From IMG/VR virus record IMGVR_UViG_3300047548_001664, positions 1-31,790 of that record: a DNA stretch of 31,790 nt; one strand, 5' to 3'. Shown one piece after another: positions 7,899 through 15,538 of the stretch. The position numbers were made by a program, and so were the translations under genes. This stretch comes from a virus. The notes beneath the pieces were generated by a model. The model was not told the origin of the DNA and ran no database searches. It worked only from the letters and a program-made list of their open reading frames with translations. Position 1 is the stretch's first letter. Each line of letters opens with the position of its first letter.

Positions 7899-9119
7899 TT
7901 ATAAATGAATTGTATGAGAAGGTTTTACCTTGGGCTGTAAAGGAGCTAGCTTCCACATGACGTAGCCTAAGCAAACTGATAAATGGCTTACACTTCCTTC
8001 TTTATCCCTAGAAGAGAGTGTCTCAATCTCTTTGATGGTTAGTGTACAAGAAGGGTCAATTACTAATTGCTTCTTTAAGAAAGCTAAGTTCACTGTATTC
8101 TGTCTATTCCTTATAAGAGGATTAGAAGTCTCAAGAAGATGAAGGCCCATGTCTTTTAGGATTTGATGATCTGAAGTTCCAGAACTAGAGCTAGTCTTTC
8201 TTGCCTTTCCTGTAGAGTCAGCCACGATATGAATTTGATACCCTTGAAGGTCTTGAATTATCTTCTGGCCAAGGTCATGTGTGTTTGCATTTCTATGTGT
8301 GAGTTGAACTTCTTTACATTGATAGAACACTCCATTGATATGCTGAATATAAGTAGCGGACATCATATCTACGTTAAAATCAACTCCAACATAAACTGGA
8401 TACAAAGGATTAAGAGAGCATTCAACTACGTTTATCCCTCTGTTAAACAAGTTATAGATCGCACCTTCTTGTAGGTTAACGAACTCACCAAACAACTCCT
8501 GTCTTGCTAGTGGAGAGTTTTCTCCTCCATACATTTCGAGCAGAGAGTCATAGTATCCATCAGGAAGAAAGATGTTTTCTTCAGTCTTAGCTTTAATCAG
8601 CTTCTTATTTGTATCCTGAGCGTTTCCAAATTGATCATAGAGGAAGTTGAATCCATTAGGGGATGATGTGAGTAGCATCTGCCTATAGCTTGTGTTCTTG
8701 CCTCTTAGACGACCTCTTACGACTTGTAGTGCTTCAAGAGTTGAGAAACCAATTTCATCAAGCCATGCAAAGCTTACTTCGATACCACGGATAGTATCTG
8801 GTTTATCTAAGGAGTAGAGGTAGATGTGTGACTGGCCAATCTCAATTCTTTTACGAGCTCCAGAAAGTGTAGCTGTATAAGGAATTCCTAATTCATCTAG
8901 GAGAGTAGTAAAGGTCTTAACACTTGCACCCATTAATTGAGAGTAAGTACATGCACCAATAAAAGCTGAGCATCCAGGATTAGCAATTACTTTATTAAGA
9001 ACCCAGTTAGCTCCAACAAAACTCTTACCAGTACCAATTCCACCAGAAAGAAGTATTTCTCTTTCCTTAGCTTCCATTGCTTCCATCTGATAACCTAGGA
9101 GATTAATGTCGTGTTTCAC
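7899..9119 (-). CDS. terL: Terminase large subunit
   Basis: 406-residue packaging motor ATPase and nuclease. Walker A is GGIGTGKS at 26-33, Walker B FAWLDE at 117-122, and the coupling motif LLTSSPNG lies at 149-156. The C-terminal RNase H-like nuclease begins at VYVGVDFNV (Asp 247) and has a second acidic position in IVADSTG (Asp 301). The predicted start is GTG at 9119 (MKHDINLLGYQ), keeping the YQ element of the ATPase Q motif; there is no clear ribosome site, and an ATG 11 codons later is the alternative. It follows the small subunit by 49 nt. Length is normal for the family. Confidence 0.95.
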   Translation of the reverse strand: MKHDINLLGYQMEAMEAKEREILLSGGIGTGKSFVGANWVLNKVIANPGCSAFIGACTYSQLMGASVKTFTTLLDELGIPYTATLSGARKRIEIGQSHIYLYSLDKPDTIRGIEVSFAWLDEIGFSTLEALQVVRGRLRGKNTSYRQMLLTSSPNGFNFLYDQFGNAQDTNKKLIKAKTEENIFLPDGYYDSLLEMYGGENSPLARQELFGEFVNLQEGAIYNLFNRGINVVECSLNPLYPVYVGVDFNVDMMSATYIQHINGVFYQCKEVQLTHRNANTHDLGQKIIQDLQGYQIHIVADSTGKARKTSSSSGTSDHQILKDMGLHLLETSNPLIRNRQNTVNLAFLKKQLVIDPSCTLTIKEIETLSSRDKEGSVSHLSVCLGYVMWKLAPLQPKVKPSHTIHL

Positions 9120-9168
9120 AGGACAGCCGTGGGAAGAGTTGTATTCAGTTTTAATTTATTAGAGATCA

Positions 9169-9618
9169 TTACTCGTCCTTGCTAGGTAAGCGGTTGATCT
9201 TGTTATATGAAATCTCTATTTTGAGTTCTTCTTTTTCAGCCTCAGGTTTGAGTGCATTTGGGTAGTAAACATCTAGTTGGGTTTTAGTTTTTTGATAGAT
9301 TTCGAACCACTTTGCGCGCAAGTTTCCGTCACTTTCTGCAAGATAGTTGGCATAAGCTTCATCTATGTCTGCTTGAAGTGCAGCGATTCGCTTGTTTCTG
9401 ATTGTCTTAATTTTTTCTGAGTTATTTTCTTCTAACTCTTCAGCAGCTAGTAAGTACCATTTGTAAGCTTGGACCTGAGTAATGTTGTAAGTAGACATGA
9501 GACTTTTAACAGTTTCATTCTTTGTCTTGTTCTTAGCTATTAGAGATAGGCAATGAGAAACGTACTGAGCTTTGTTAGCTTTTCCTGCTCGTTCATTGAT
9601 TGATTTTTCTTCTGACAT
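9169..9618 (-). CDS. terS: Terminase small subunit-like protein
   Basis: 149 residues, immediately upstream of terL. Small subunits recognise the packaging site on DNA. Residues about 35-65 (KNETVKSLMSTYNITQVQAY) fit a helix-turn-helix, followed by a long charged helical region (about 65-120) likely to form the oligomerisation domain. The start ATG 9618 is preceded by AGGGG. A TTAATAAG element lies 56 nt upstream inside the end of the previous gene. The assignment rests on order, size and HTH pattern rather than a signature motif. Confidence 0.75.
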   Translation of the reverse strand: MSEEKSINERAGKANKAQYVSHCLSLIAKNKTKNETVKSLMSTYNITQVQAYKWYLLAAEELEENNSEKIKTIRNKRIAALQADIDEAYANYLAESDGNLRAKWFEIYQKTKTQLDVYYPNALKPEAEKEELKIEISYNKINRLPSKDE

Positions 9619-9664
9619 TATTGGCCCCTATAACACTGTTATAAAAAGTATGGAGTAACTACTC

Positions 9665-10039
9665 CTAGGGTCTTCTTATTAATTTCTTCTTGGGCTTAGA
9701 TTCTTTAATTGGAACTATGTTTGGGATAGGTGGTTGTCTTGAGTAGTACTCAGCGATTCGCTTTGTTACTTCTTTTTTAGATAGTGTGACTTTCTTAGCT
9801 TTAACTCTTTTATCGATCCTTCCACAGATGTCTTTATTGCAAGTTACACAAAGAAGTCCTCTTATGGTCATTGCTTCGTGGTCATGGTCTACGGCGAGTC
9901 TTGTCTTACATTCTGATTGATGAACTCCACAAATTGCACATCTATAGTCTTGAGCTTCTAGTAAGGAATCGTATTCCTCTAAGGAGATGTTGTAGGTCTT
10001 CTTTAAGTGTCTTGCCCTAGCTTTTTCTTTCGTCGTCAT
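9665..10039 (-). CDS. Recombination endonuclease VII-like protein
   Basis: 124 residues matching the T4 endonuclease VII (gp49) family. The pattern is YNISLEEYDSLLEAQDYRCA with CxxC at 34/37, then LAVDHDHEAMTIRGLLCVTC with the catalytic DHDH at 51-54 and the second CxxC at 64/67, followed by an Asn (68). Enzymes of this family resolve branched DNA before packaging, which fits its place just upstream of terminase. The C-terminus is a Lys/Arg-rich tail. The ATG at 10039 has no ribosome site; a TTAATAAG element ends only 7 nt before it, so the message may be leaderless. Confidence 0.88.
   Translation of the reverse strand: MTTKEKARARHLKKTYNISLEEYDSLLEAQDYRCAICGVHQSECKTRLAVDHDHEAMTIRGLLCVTCNKDICGRIDKRVKAKKVTLSKKEVTKRIAEYYSRQPPIPNIVPIKESKPKKKLIRRP
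9675..9682 (-). promoter_or_regulatory. TTAATAAG late-promoter-like element upstream of terS
   Basis: Exact match on the minus strand, inside the last codons of the endonuclease VII gene, 56 nt upstream of the terS ATG. No -35-like hexamer is seen at the expected distance. Confidence 0.45.
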
Positions 10040-10046
10040 GAAGGAA

Positions 10047-10054
10047 CTTATTAA
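10047..10054 (-). promoter_or_regulatory. TTAATAAG late-promoter-like element, leftward
   Basis: Exact match on the minus strand only 7 nt before the endonuclease VII ATG. It forms a divergent pair with the plus-strand copy at 10067-10074, 12 bp away, at the point where the leftward and rightward late units separate. Confidence 0.5.
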
Positions 10055-10066
10055 ATCCTCTTCCAG

Positions 10067-10074
10067 TTAATAAG
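10067..10074 (+). promoter_or_regulatory. TTAATAAG late-promoter-like element, rightward
   Basis: Exact match in the context CCAGTTAATAAGTA, 57 nt upstream of the portal ATG. The same 12-base context (CAGTTAATAAGTA) recurs before the scaffold gene at 12603-12610. Confidence 0.55.
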
Positions 10075-10131
10075 TAGAAGTTGATGGTCGTACCGTCGCA
10101 CCCCATAACGTACAGCTTGGAGCTTCAATAA

Positions 10132-11604
10132 ATGTCTACTTCTAAACCTCTCAATACTCTTGTTCCTGAATTATTAAGCTACATACAAGTGATGTATCAG
10201 AACCAGGTTATCTATAGCCGAAAGTTGATGGACATCTATCAAGGGAACTTACTTAAGTATGTTGAGGAGAGTTTGGCTTTAGAGTTAAACCCTAGAGCTC
10301 TTGCTAGAAGTAAAGGAAGAATCCCACCTATCAATGTTTTGAATAAAGTTATTGGTAAGCTGAGTAAGGTCTATATTGAACCAGCTATTAGAGATGCAGG
10401 TGATAACTCTATAGATCAGGAGTTGCTTGCTTATTATGAAGATAAGCTAGATGTGAATAATCAACTGGCTACAGCTAATGAGCTTTTAAACTTACATAAG
10501 TATTTTGCTATTGAACCCTATATTAATAATGGTGTTCCTAGTATGAGAGTTCTTCCTGCTGATAAGTTCTTGGTGTGGAGTGATAATAGTTTTGACCCTA
10601 CAGCTATGACTGTCTTTATTAAGTTCATGGGAAGTATTACGAAAGTGGTTCCTACTACTGATAAGAATGGAGTTGTAATTAAGAATGCTGAGAATGTAGT
10701 TAGGGAAGTGGCCTTGTATCATGTTTACTCAGATGAGAGTTTTATGATTATGGATGCTGATGGAGTTGTCTCAGAGTATAGAGATAATCCTTATGGGAAG
10801 ATTCCTTTTGTCTATTGCTCAAGTTCTTCTTTTGAACTTATTCCTACTCCAGATGCAGACAATCTTGCAATGGCCGTACTTATTCCTAAGCTTTTAACTG
10901 ACATAAATTATGCTACTCAGTTTCAATCTCACTCTATCGTTTACGGTATAGACATTGAGACTTCTAACCTTGACAACAATCCAGATGCGTTCTGGGTAAT
11001 CAATAGTGTTGAAGGTGAAGGCAAGAAACCTATGATTGGGACTATTAAGCCTGAAGTAGACATTGATAAGGTTATTACTTTAATCAGCACAGAGATGAGC
11101 ATGTGGCTTGACTCTAAAGGGATTAAGGTTGGTTCAATTGGCCAAGCTAATGTTGATAATGCAGCTTCTGGTATTGCTAAGCTTATTGATGAAGGTGATG
11201 CAAGCTCTATAGGAAGAAAGCAAGTTAACCTTTTTAGAAAGTATGAAAGTGATCTGTGGAATCTAATAGTTAGAATGCACGGTTACTGGGCAAGCTCACA
11301 ACAACTCGTAGATGTTAAGCAAGATTTTAGCTTAGGTTTTAAACCTGCTGTAACTTTTGCTGAGAATAAGATCGTTGTTGATACTAAAACTACTCTTGAA
11401 GAGTTAAAGATTATGTTTGATCTTGGTCTTATTACTCCTAAGCAAGCTCTCTTTAAACTTAACCCTGACTTTACAGACGACCAGATTGAACAGCTTCTTG
11501 CTGAGATTAAAGTAGTGAAGGATGAAGTTAAGTCAATAGAGTTCTCTCAAGTTGAAGATTTAGCAAATAAAGGTGAAGAACCTAATTCAGCTATCGGAGA
11601 GTAA
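10132..11604 (+). CDS. Portal protein
   Basis: 490 residues, the first gene of the rightward head unit. Portal proteins form the dodecameric DNA channel at the capsid vertex. The N-terminal pattern (helical, with a GRIPPINVLNKVIGKLSKVY segment at about 62-81) and the middle beta region VPSMRVLPADKFLVWSDNS followed by YGKIPFVYCSSS fit SPP1-type portals. The C-terminus has helical stretches and an acidic end. Start ATG 10132 has TTGGAG nine bases upstream. The next gene starts directly after the stop. Unlike most siphophages, it is on the strand opposite to terminase. Confidence 0.85.
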   Translation: MSTSKPLNTLVPELLSYIQVMYQNQVIYSRKLMDIYQGNLLKYVEESLALELNPRALARSKGRIPPINVLNKVIGKLSKVYIEPAIRDAGDNSIDQELLAYYEDKLDVNNQLATANELLNLHKYFAIEPYINNGVPSMRVLPADKFLVWSDNSFDPTAMTVFIKFMGSITKVVPTTDKNGVVIKNAENVVREVALYHVYSDESFMIMDADGVVSEYRDNPYGKIPFVYCSSSSFELIPTPDADNLAMAVLIPKLLTDINYATQFQSHSIVYGIDIETSNLDNNPDAFWVINSVEGEGKKPMIGTIKPEVDIDKVITLISTEMSMWLDSKGIKVGSIGQANVDNAASGIAKLIDEGDASSIGRKQVNLFRKYESDLWNLIVRMHGYWASSQQLVDVKQDFSLGFKPAVTFAENKIVVDTKTTLEELKIMFDLGLITPKQALFKLNPDFTDDQIEQLLAEIKVVKDEVKSIEFSQVEDLANKGEEPNSAIGE

Positions 11605-12114
11605 GTGGTAGCTAAGAAAAACGTTCAAACTACATTTACAATTCCTAAGAACTTTACTGCTGCTCAAAGAAAATTAGTAGCTGAACTGATTATTAAAAAG
11701 ATTCAGGACAATACTGCTAATGGTTTAAATCGTTGGGGTGGGAGCTTTCCTTCTTATAGTGCTGAATACAAACAATCATTAGATTTTAAGAATGGTGGCA
11801 AGAGTTCATTAGTAAACCTAGAGCTTACTGGTGACATGATGGTCTCGTTAGAGATTATTAACTCTTCTAAGACTGGTGAAGTTACTATTGGTTATAAAAC
11901 TGGTTCTGAAATGGCTGGTCAAGTAGAAGGAAATCAAATTGGAAGTTATGGTGGAGAACCTAACTCTAATAAAGCTAGGCCTTTCTTGGGACTTCCACAG
12001 GCACAGTTAGACTTAATCATTGCTACAGTTGCAATAGATACTCCTGAAGATAAAGAAGTAAGACAGAAAGTTGATGGCCTAGTTTCGTCACTCCTTAGTA
12101 GGTTTGGCCAATAA
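11605..12114 (+). CDS. Tail completion / HK97 gp10-like protein
   Basis: 169 residues starting at GTG 11605 directly after the portal stop, with GGAGAG just upstream. Features: NRWGGSFPSYSAEYKQSL near residues 41-58 and LELTGDMMVSLEII near 72-86, followed by a Gly-rich strand region (IGYKTGSEMAGQVEGNQIGS). The LTGDM pattern is typical of head-tail joining or virion morphogenesis proteins of the gpS/gp10 type. It overlaps the next gene by one base (TAATG). The neighbouring gene has a related LSGDML pattern, suggesting an old duplication. Confidence 0.6.
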   Translation: MVAKKNVQTTFTIPKNFTAAQRKLVAELIIKKIQDNTANGLNRWGGSFPSYSAEYKQSLDFKNGGKSSLVNLELTGDMMVSLEIINSSKTGEVTIGYKTGSEMAGQVEGNQIGSYGGEPNSNKARPFLGLPQAQLDLIIATVAIDTPEDKEVRQKVDGLVSSLLSRFGQ

Positions 12115-12584
12115 TGAAAGCTGAAGAATTCTCATCAAAACTTGAAAAGATAATGAAGGAGTTAGTTAAAGAAGCTACTTCAAAGGCCAGCTTAGAAGAA
12201 CTAGGGGAAGAAGCTGCTGAACTTATCAAGAAAAGAACACGTTTAGGATACGGTATCACTGAACATGGTGGAACAAAAAAGAAGCTTGCTCCTCTTACAG
12301 AAAAATACATCAAATACGTTAGACCAACAAAAGCAACAGGCCCAACAACAAAATCAAAATCAAACCTAACTCTATCTGGCGATATGCTAGATAAAATTGG
12401 GGCCACAGTTACCAGTGACAACACTGTCTCAATCGGATTTAAAGACGATCACGCTAGCGATAAAGCTAAGTGGGTCTCTAAATTACGCCCTTTCAACTTC
12501 CTTTCTAAACCAGAAATCGCACAACTCAAAAAAAGACTAGAAGACAAGCTCTTCAAAAGAATCCGTGAACTCTTAGCAAAATAA
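12114..12584 (+). CDS. HK97 gp10-like head-tail joining protein
   Basis: 156 residues. A helical, acidic/basic N-terminus (EELGEEAAELIKKRTRLGYG) leads to a Lys/Thr-rich middle, then LTLSGDMLDKIGATV and a strand VSIGFKDDHASDKAKW. The pattern of 'helix, RTRxGYG, LxxSGDMLDxI, GF' is that of gp10/gpG-like morphogenesis proteins that plug into the neck or tail terminator. It ends in a basic helix. It is coupled to the preceding gene by TAATG. Confidence 0.6.
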   Translation: MKAEEFSSKLEKIMKELVKEATSKASLEELGEEAAELIKKRTRLGYGITEHGGTKKKLAPLTEKYIKYVRPTKATGPTTKSKSNLTLSGDMLDKIGATVTSDNTVSIGFKDDHASDKAKWVSKLRPFNFLSKPEIAQLKKRLEDKLFKRIRELLAK

Positions 12585-12602
12585 TCATCCTTCCAAACCC
12601 AG

Positions 12603-12610
12603 TTAATAAG
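12603..12610 (+). promoter_or_regulatory. TTAATAAG late-promoter-like element upstream of scaffold
   Basis: Exact match in the context CCAGTTAATAAGTAAC, 60 nt upstream of the scaffold ATG in a clear intergenic gap. It shares 12-13 bases with the portal copy at 10067. Confidence 0.55.
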
Positions 12611-12670
12611 TAACTCTTGAAGCGAAATGTTTTCGTTTCTTTTTTAATGGTAGTTACCAAGGAAGGTCTT

Positions 12671-13249
12671 ATGTCGAATGAAGTATTAAACGAAGGAACA
12701 GCAACAGAGAAAGAAGCAGAGTTTGTACCAGCTAAAGCTTATCAAGATGTGAATCAGGATATGCACAAGTACAAAGCAAAGCTTAAAGAAACTGAAGCCC
12801 TTCTAAACCAACTCAAGGCTGAGAAAGAAGCCGCAGAAATGAACTCCTTAAAGGAGAATGAGCAGTGGAAGACTTTATACGAAAAAACTCAAGCTCAGAT
12901 GGATCAAATCGCATCGACCAGAGCTCAAGAGAAAGACCAATTCATTAACTATCACAAAAAAAATGCAGTTATCAGAGAGCTAGGTGGCTTCAAGAAGGAC
13001 GAATACAACAACTTCATCAACGTCAACACGATTGAATTAGATGAACAAGGAAACGTCGTTCAAGAAACTTTATCAGCTGAAGTTAATCGCATTAAGCAGA
13101 CATACCCAGAGTTAATCAAAGGTGTGCCAGCTAACAATTTACCGAGTGCTGCTCCAAAGGGATTTGAAGCAAATAACTCGAAGCCTTACTCACAGATGAC
13201 TGAAAAAGAGAAGGCTGAATTCAAGATGAACTTACTAAAAAACAAATAA
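12671..13249 (+). CDS. Capsid scaffolding protein-like
   Basis: 192 residues from ATG 12671 (MSNEVLNEG), which has AAGGAAGG upstream; a frame extension to TTG 12617 is open but lacks a ribosome site. The protein is highly charged, with a long coiled coil from about residue 30 to 100 (YKAKLKETEALLNQLKAEKE). A short basic C-terminus follows (MTEKEKAEFKMNLLKNK). This composition, and its place directly before the major capsid gene, matches scaffolding proteins that guide capsid assembly and then leave. No protease is fused or adjacent. Confidence 0.78.
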   Translation: MSNEVLNEGTATEKEAEFVPAKAYQDVNQDMHKYKAKLKETEALLNQLKAEKEAAEMNSLKENEQWKTLYEKTQAQMDQIASTRAQEKDQFINYHKKNAVIRELGGFKKDEYNNFINVNTIELDEQGNVVQETLSAEVNRIKQTYPELIKGVPANNLPSAAPKGFEANNSKPYSQMTEKEKAEFKMNLLKNK

Positions 13250-13265
13250 TGAATTTAATAATTCA
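13250..13265 (+). repeat. Small inverted repeat before the capsid gene
   Basis: TGAATT-TAAT-AATTCA lies between the scaffold stop and the major capsid ATG. It may be a processing or pausing hairpin. It also contains TTTAATAA, which resembles the late-promoter element but is not an exact match. Confidence 0.3.
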
Positions 13266-13282
13266 CTAAAAAAGGAAAACAC

Positions 13283-14131
13283 ATGGCCATTATCAGTATC
13301 AACGACGTTCTAAGACAAGAAATCTTAGAATCCCTAGAAGGATCAGACTCAGTTCTGGTTAAAACAATTGTAGATTTAACTGCACAAGTTAAACCAGGTT
13401 CAGACAGAACTACTATCCCGAACGTTACAGGACTTGCTTTGTCTTCTGTTACTTCTGGGTCTAGAGCTACTGCTGGTGGAATGACAACTACTGGATCAGT
13501 GTTACTACTTGATCAAGTAAAACAAGTTCCTGAATACATCAACTATGCAAACGGTGAGCAATCAGCTCTTGAATTGAAATCAGCGTTCTTATCTCATGCA
13601 CCAAAAGTATTTGCTCAAGGTATTGAAGCAGTTATCGCAGCTAAACTAGCTACAGCTTCTTCTTTAGATTTTGACTCTGCTTCTGCTACAGCTGGTGTTT
13701 TCACTATTGCTGACGTTGCTAAAGCTAAGAAGAAATTAGATCAAGCAAAAGTTCCTGCGAAAGATCGTTATATGGCAGTTAATGCTGAAGGAATGGAAAT
13801 TCTTGCTTCTATGTCTGAATTCCAAGACGGGCAAAAGTCTCTTTCTCCTGAAGCTCTTCGTCAAGGTATCGTATCTCAAGTTAAAGGATTCAATGTTATT
13901 CAATCTGAAGACATTGCTGGAACTGGAGCAACTCTTAAAGTTCACTTCTACCACAAGTCTGCTGTAGCTTTCGCTCTTCAAGACGGTGTTAATTTCATTG
14001 CTCAAATGGATGAAGCTTACGGACAAGAATTCGTAGCTCTTCGTGGAATTTACGGAGCAATCGATTGTGACAATGCTGGTGGTGCAGGTAAGAGAAAAAT
14101 CACAATGCTTTGTTCAACTGCTACTGCTTAA
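13283..14131 (+). CDS. Major capsid protein (HK97-fold type)
   Basis: 282 residues, ATG 13283 with AAGGA upstream. It begins with a helix (INDVLRQEILESLEGSDSVL), then strand segments in the order expected of HK97-fold capsid proteins: TTIPNVTGLALSSVTSG, then VPEYINYANGEQSALELKSA. The central helical domain follows (IADVAKAKKKLDQAKVPAKD) and then RYMAVNAEGMEILASM. It ends with a strand region including VHFYHKSAVAFALQDGVNF and YGQEFVALRGIYGA, typical of the A-domain and P-domain return. Position after a scaffold gene and a strong terminator just downstream support the call. Codons are the most regular in the window, as expected for a highly expressed gene. Confidence 0.9.
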   Translation: MAIISINDVLRQEILESLEGSDSVLVKTIVDLTAQVKPGSDRTTIPNVTGLALSSVTSGSRATAGGMTTTGSVLLLDQVKQVPEYINYANGEQSALELKSAFLSHAPKVFAQGIEAVIAAKLATASSLDFDSASATAGVFTIADVAKAKKKLDQAKVPAKDRYMAVNAEGMEILASMSEFQDGQKSLSPEALRQGIVSQVKGFNVIQSEDIAGTGATLKVHFYHKSAVAFALQDGVNFIAQMDEAYGQEFVALRGIYGAIDCDNAGGAGKRKITMLCSTATA

Positions 14132-14155
14132 TTCCTTTTTAAAGAAATTTAATGG

Positions 14156-14187
14156 GGGAGAGTGTGAAAATGCTCTCCCTTTTTTTT
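14156..14187 (+). terminator. Intrinsic terminator after the major capsid gene
   Basis: GGGAGAG (14156-14162) pairs with CTCTCCC (14173-14179), followed by eight T residues. It is well placed to set a high capsid-to-connector ratio by partial termination. Confidence 0.85.
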
Positions 14188-14209
14188 ACGAACAGTCATA
14201 AGGAATAAA

Positions 14210-15049
14210 ATGATTAATGTTAAAGAGCTACTTACAGTAAAACACGAAGCAAGTCTTGCTTTTGTTGATTACTCACATAAGACAAATAACTTTGGACGAG
14301 ACGTTGTTTCGATTGAACTAGATAGTTCTGACTTTCTATATGTAGGTTTTAGAAAGCCAATCAATGCTTTCTATTTCAATCATACTTCAACTTATGAAAA
14401 TGAAGCTGTGCTTTCTCTTGAAGTCTATAATGGAACTTCATGGGTAGAAGCTTCTGGAAAGGCCGACGACACACTTGGATTAAAAAGAAGTGGGTTTATT
14501 AAGTTTGATAGAGATCAAGTTGGTCAAGTTTCGCACACTGTAGATGGTTCTAATTTGTATTGGTACAGACTTAGTGTTTCTGAAGCAAGAGAAGAGTTAA
14601 AGATAGAAGGTATCAACTTAGTATTTGCTGATGATTATGAACTAATGCTTGAGCAACCTTACATCACTTTGCCTGAGTTCTTGGGCAAGATCGCGACCAC
14701 AACCCACATTCTTATTCATGCAGCTTGCAGAAATGAGATCATGCAATGTTTTCGTAATAAAGATTACTACAAAATGTCTAATGGAGTTAAGGAAGACATC
14801 AATGCCTGGGACTTACTAGACATTGAAGAAATCCGCCAAGCCGCAGTCTATTTGGCCATGTCTAAAATCTATTTCAATATGAGTGATGCCAACGATGATG
14901 TCTGGGCAAATAAATCGTATGAGTATCGCACACTGTATACAAAGATGATTCAAGTTGCTTCTTTGTCTTTAGATGTTAACGACGATGGAGTTGTAACTTC
15001 TAATGAGAATAAACCACCCAAGATTAACTCAACTTTTATGAGCCGCTAA
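14210..15049 (+). CDS. Head-tail connector-like protein with beta-sandwich N-terminus
   Basis: 279 residues, ATG 14210 with AAGGA upstream. The N-terminal half looks like a carbohydrate-binding or discoidin-type beta-sandwich (DFLYVGFRKPINAFYFNHTS; LEVYNGTSWVEA; DGSNLYWYRLSVSE). The C-terminal half is helical and ends with EEIRQAAVYLAMSKIYFNMS and YEYRTLYTKMI, the pattern of gp6-like head-tail connectors. It lies between capsid and tail terminator genes, where connector genes belong. The combination of a decoration-type domain and a connector domain in one protein is my reading and is not certain. Confidence 0.55.
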   Translation: MINVKELLTVKHEASLAFVDYSHKTNNFGRDVVSIELDSSDFLYVGFRKPINAFYFNHTSTYENEAVLSLEVYNGTSWVEASGKADDTLGLKRSGFIKFDRDQVGQVSHTVDGSNLYWYRLSVSEAREELKIEGINLVFADDYELMLEQPYITLPEFLGKIATTTHILIHAACRNEIMQCFRNKDYYKMSNGVKEDINAWDLLDIEEIRQAAVYLAMSKIYFNMSDANDDVWANKSYEYRTLYTKMIQVASLSLDVNDDGVVTSNENKPPKINSTFMSR

Positions 15050-15057
15050 TTAGTAGA

Positions 15058-15065
15058 TTAATAAG
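15058..15065 (+). promoter_or_regulatory. TTAATAAG late-promoter-like element upstream of tail terminator gene
   Basis: Exact match, 17 nt before ATG 15083, immediately followed by the GGAGGAG ribosome site. It would drive the tail terminator and tail tube genes. Confidence 0.45.
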
Positions 15066-15082
15066 CTTATATGGAGGAGCAC

Positions 15083-15526
15083 ATGGTTACGACTATCAGA
15101 GATAACATTGCAGTCAGACTGTTGGCAGTCCTTGGATCAGAGTTTTCGAAGCTGAGTTATATGAGCGATGTCTCCCAGAATAAGTTTGGAAGAGCAAATA
15201 AGAGATTTGGAGTTATTCCTAAGTCAGCATTAGCTACTTCAGGAGTAAATGGGTTGGACACTTTAGATCATTCCTTTGAAGTCATTCTTACAGATGGTTA
15301 TCTAAGTGGAGCTTTAGCTCAAATTAATGATGAGTTAAAGACTGAGAGGATTGGAGAGTTACAAGATAGAGCACTTCTAATCTATAAAGATTTGCAAGTG
15401 AATAAAGGCTTTCTTGATAGCAAGGTCCTAATAGTGAATGGACTGAGCATGAGTGAGATTGAATACCTTGATGAAGAAAAGGTAGCGATCTTGAGATTTG
15501 AAATAAATATAAAATACAAAACGTAA
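15083..15526 (+). CDS. Tail terminator-like protein
   Basis: 147 residues. I choose ATG 15083 (MVTTIRDNIAVRLL) because GGAGGAG lies directly upstream; an in-frame ATG 12 nt earlier would overlap that site. The N-terminal helix, the strand RFGVIPKSALATSGVNGLDT and the DHSFEVILTDGYLS segment fit the small alpha/beta fold of gpU-like tail terminators that cap the tail and join it to the head. A helix (LKTERIGELQDRALLIYKDL) and a final strand pair complete it. The gene precedes the tail tube gene as in many siphophages. Confidence 0.65.
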   Translation: MVTTIRDNIAVRLLAVLGSEFSKLSYMSDVSQNKFGRANKRFGVIPKSALATSGVNGLDTLDHSFEVILTDGYLSGALAQINDELKTERIGELQDRALLIYKDLQVNKGFLDSKVLIVNGLSMSEIEYLDEEKVAILRFEINIKYKT

Positions 15527-15538
15527 TAGGAGTTATAA

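Noticed and set aside
12095-12424. 109-codon minus-strand frame
   Set aside because: Antisense to the gp10-like gene, which has normal coding features and coupling on the plus strand.
13736-14026. Frames on both strands inside the capsid gene
   Set aside because: They overlap the major capsid protein and show no independent start signals.
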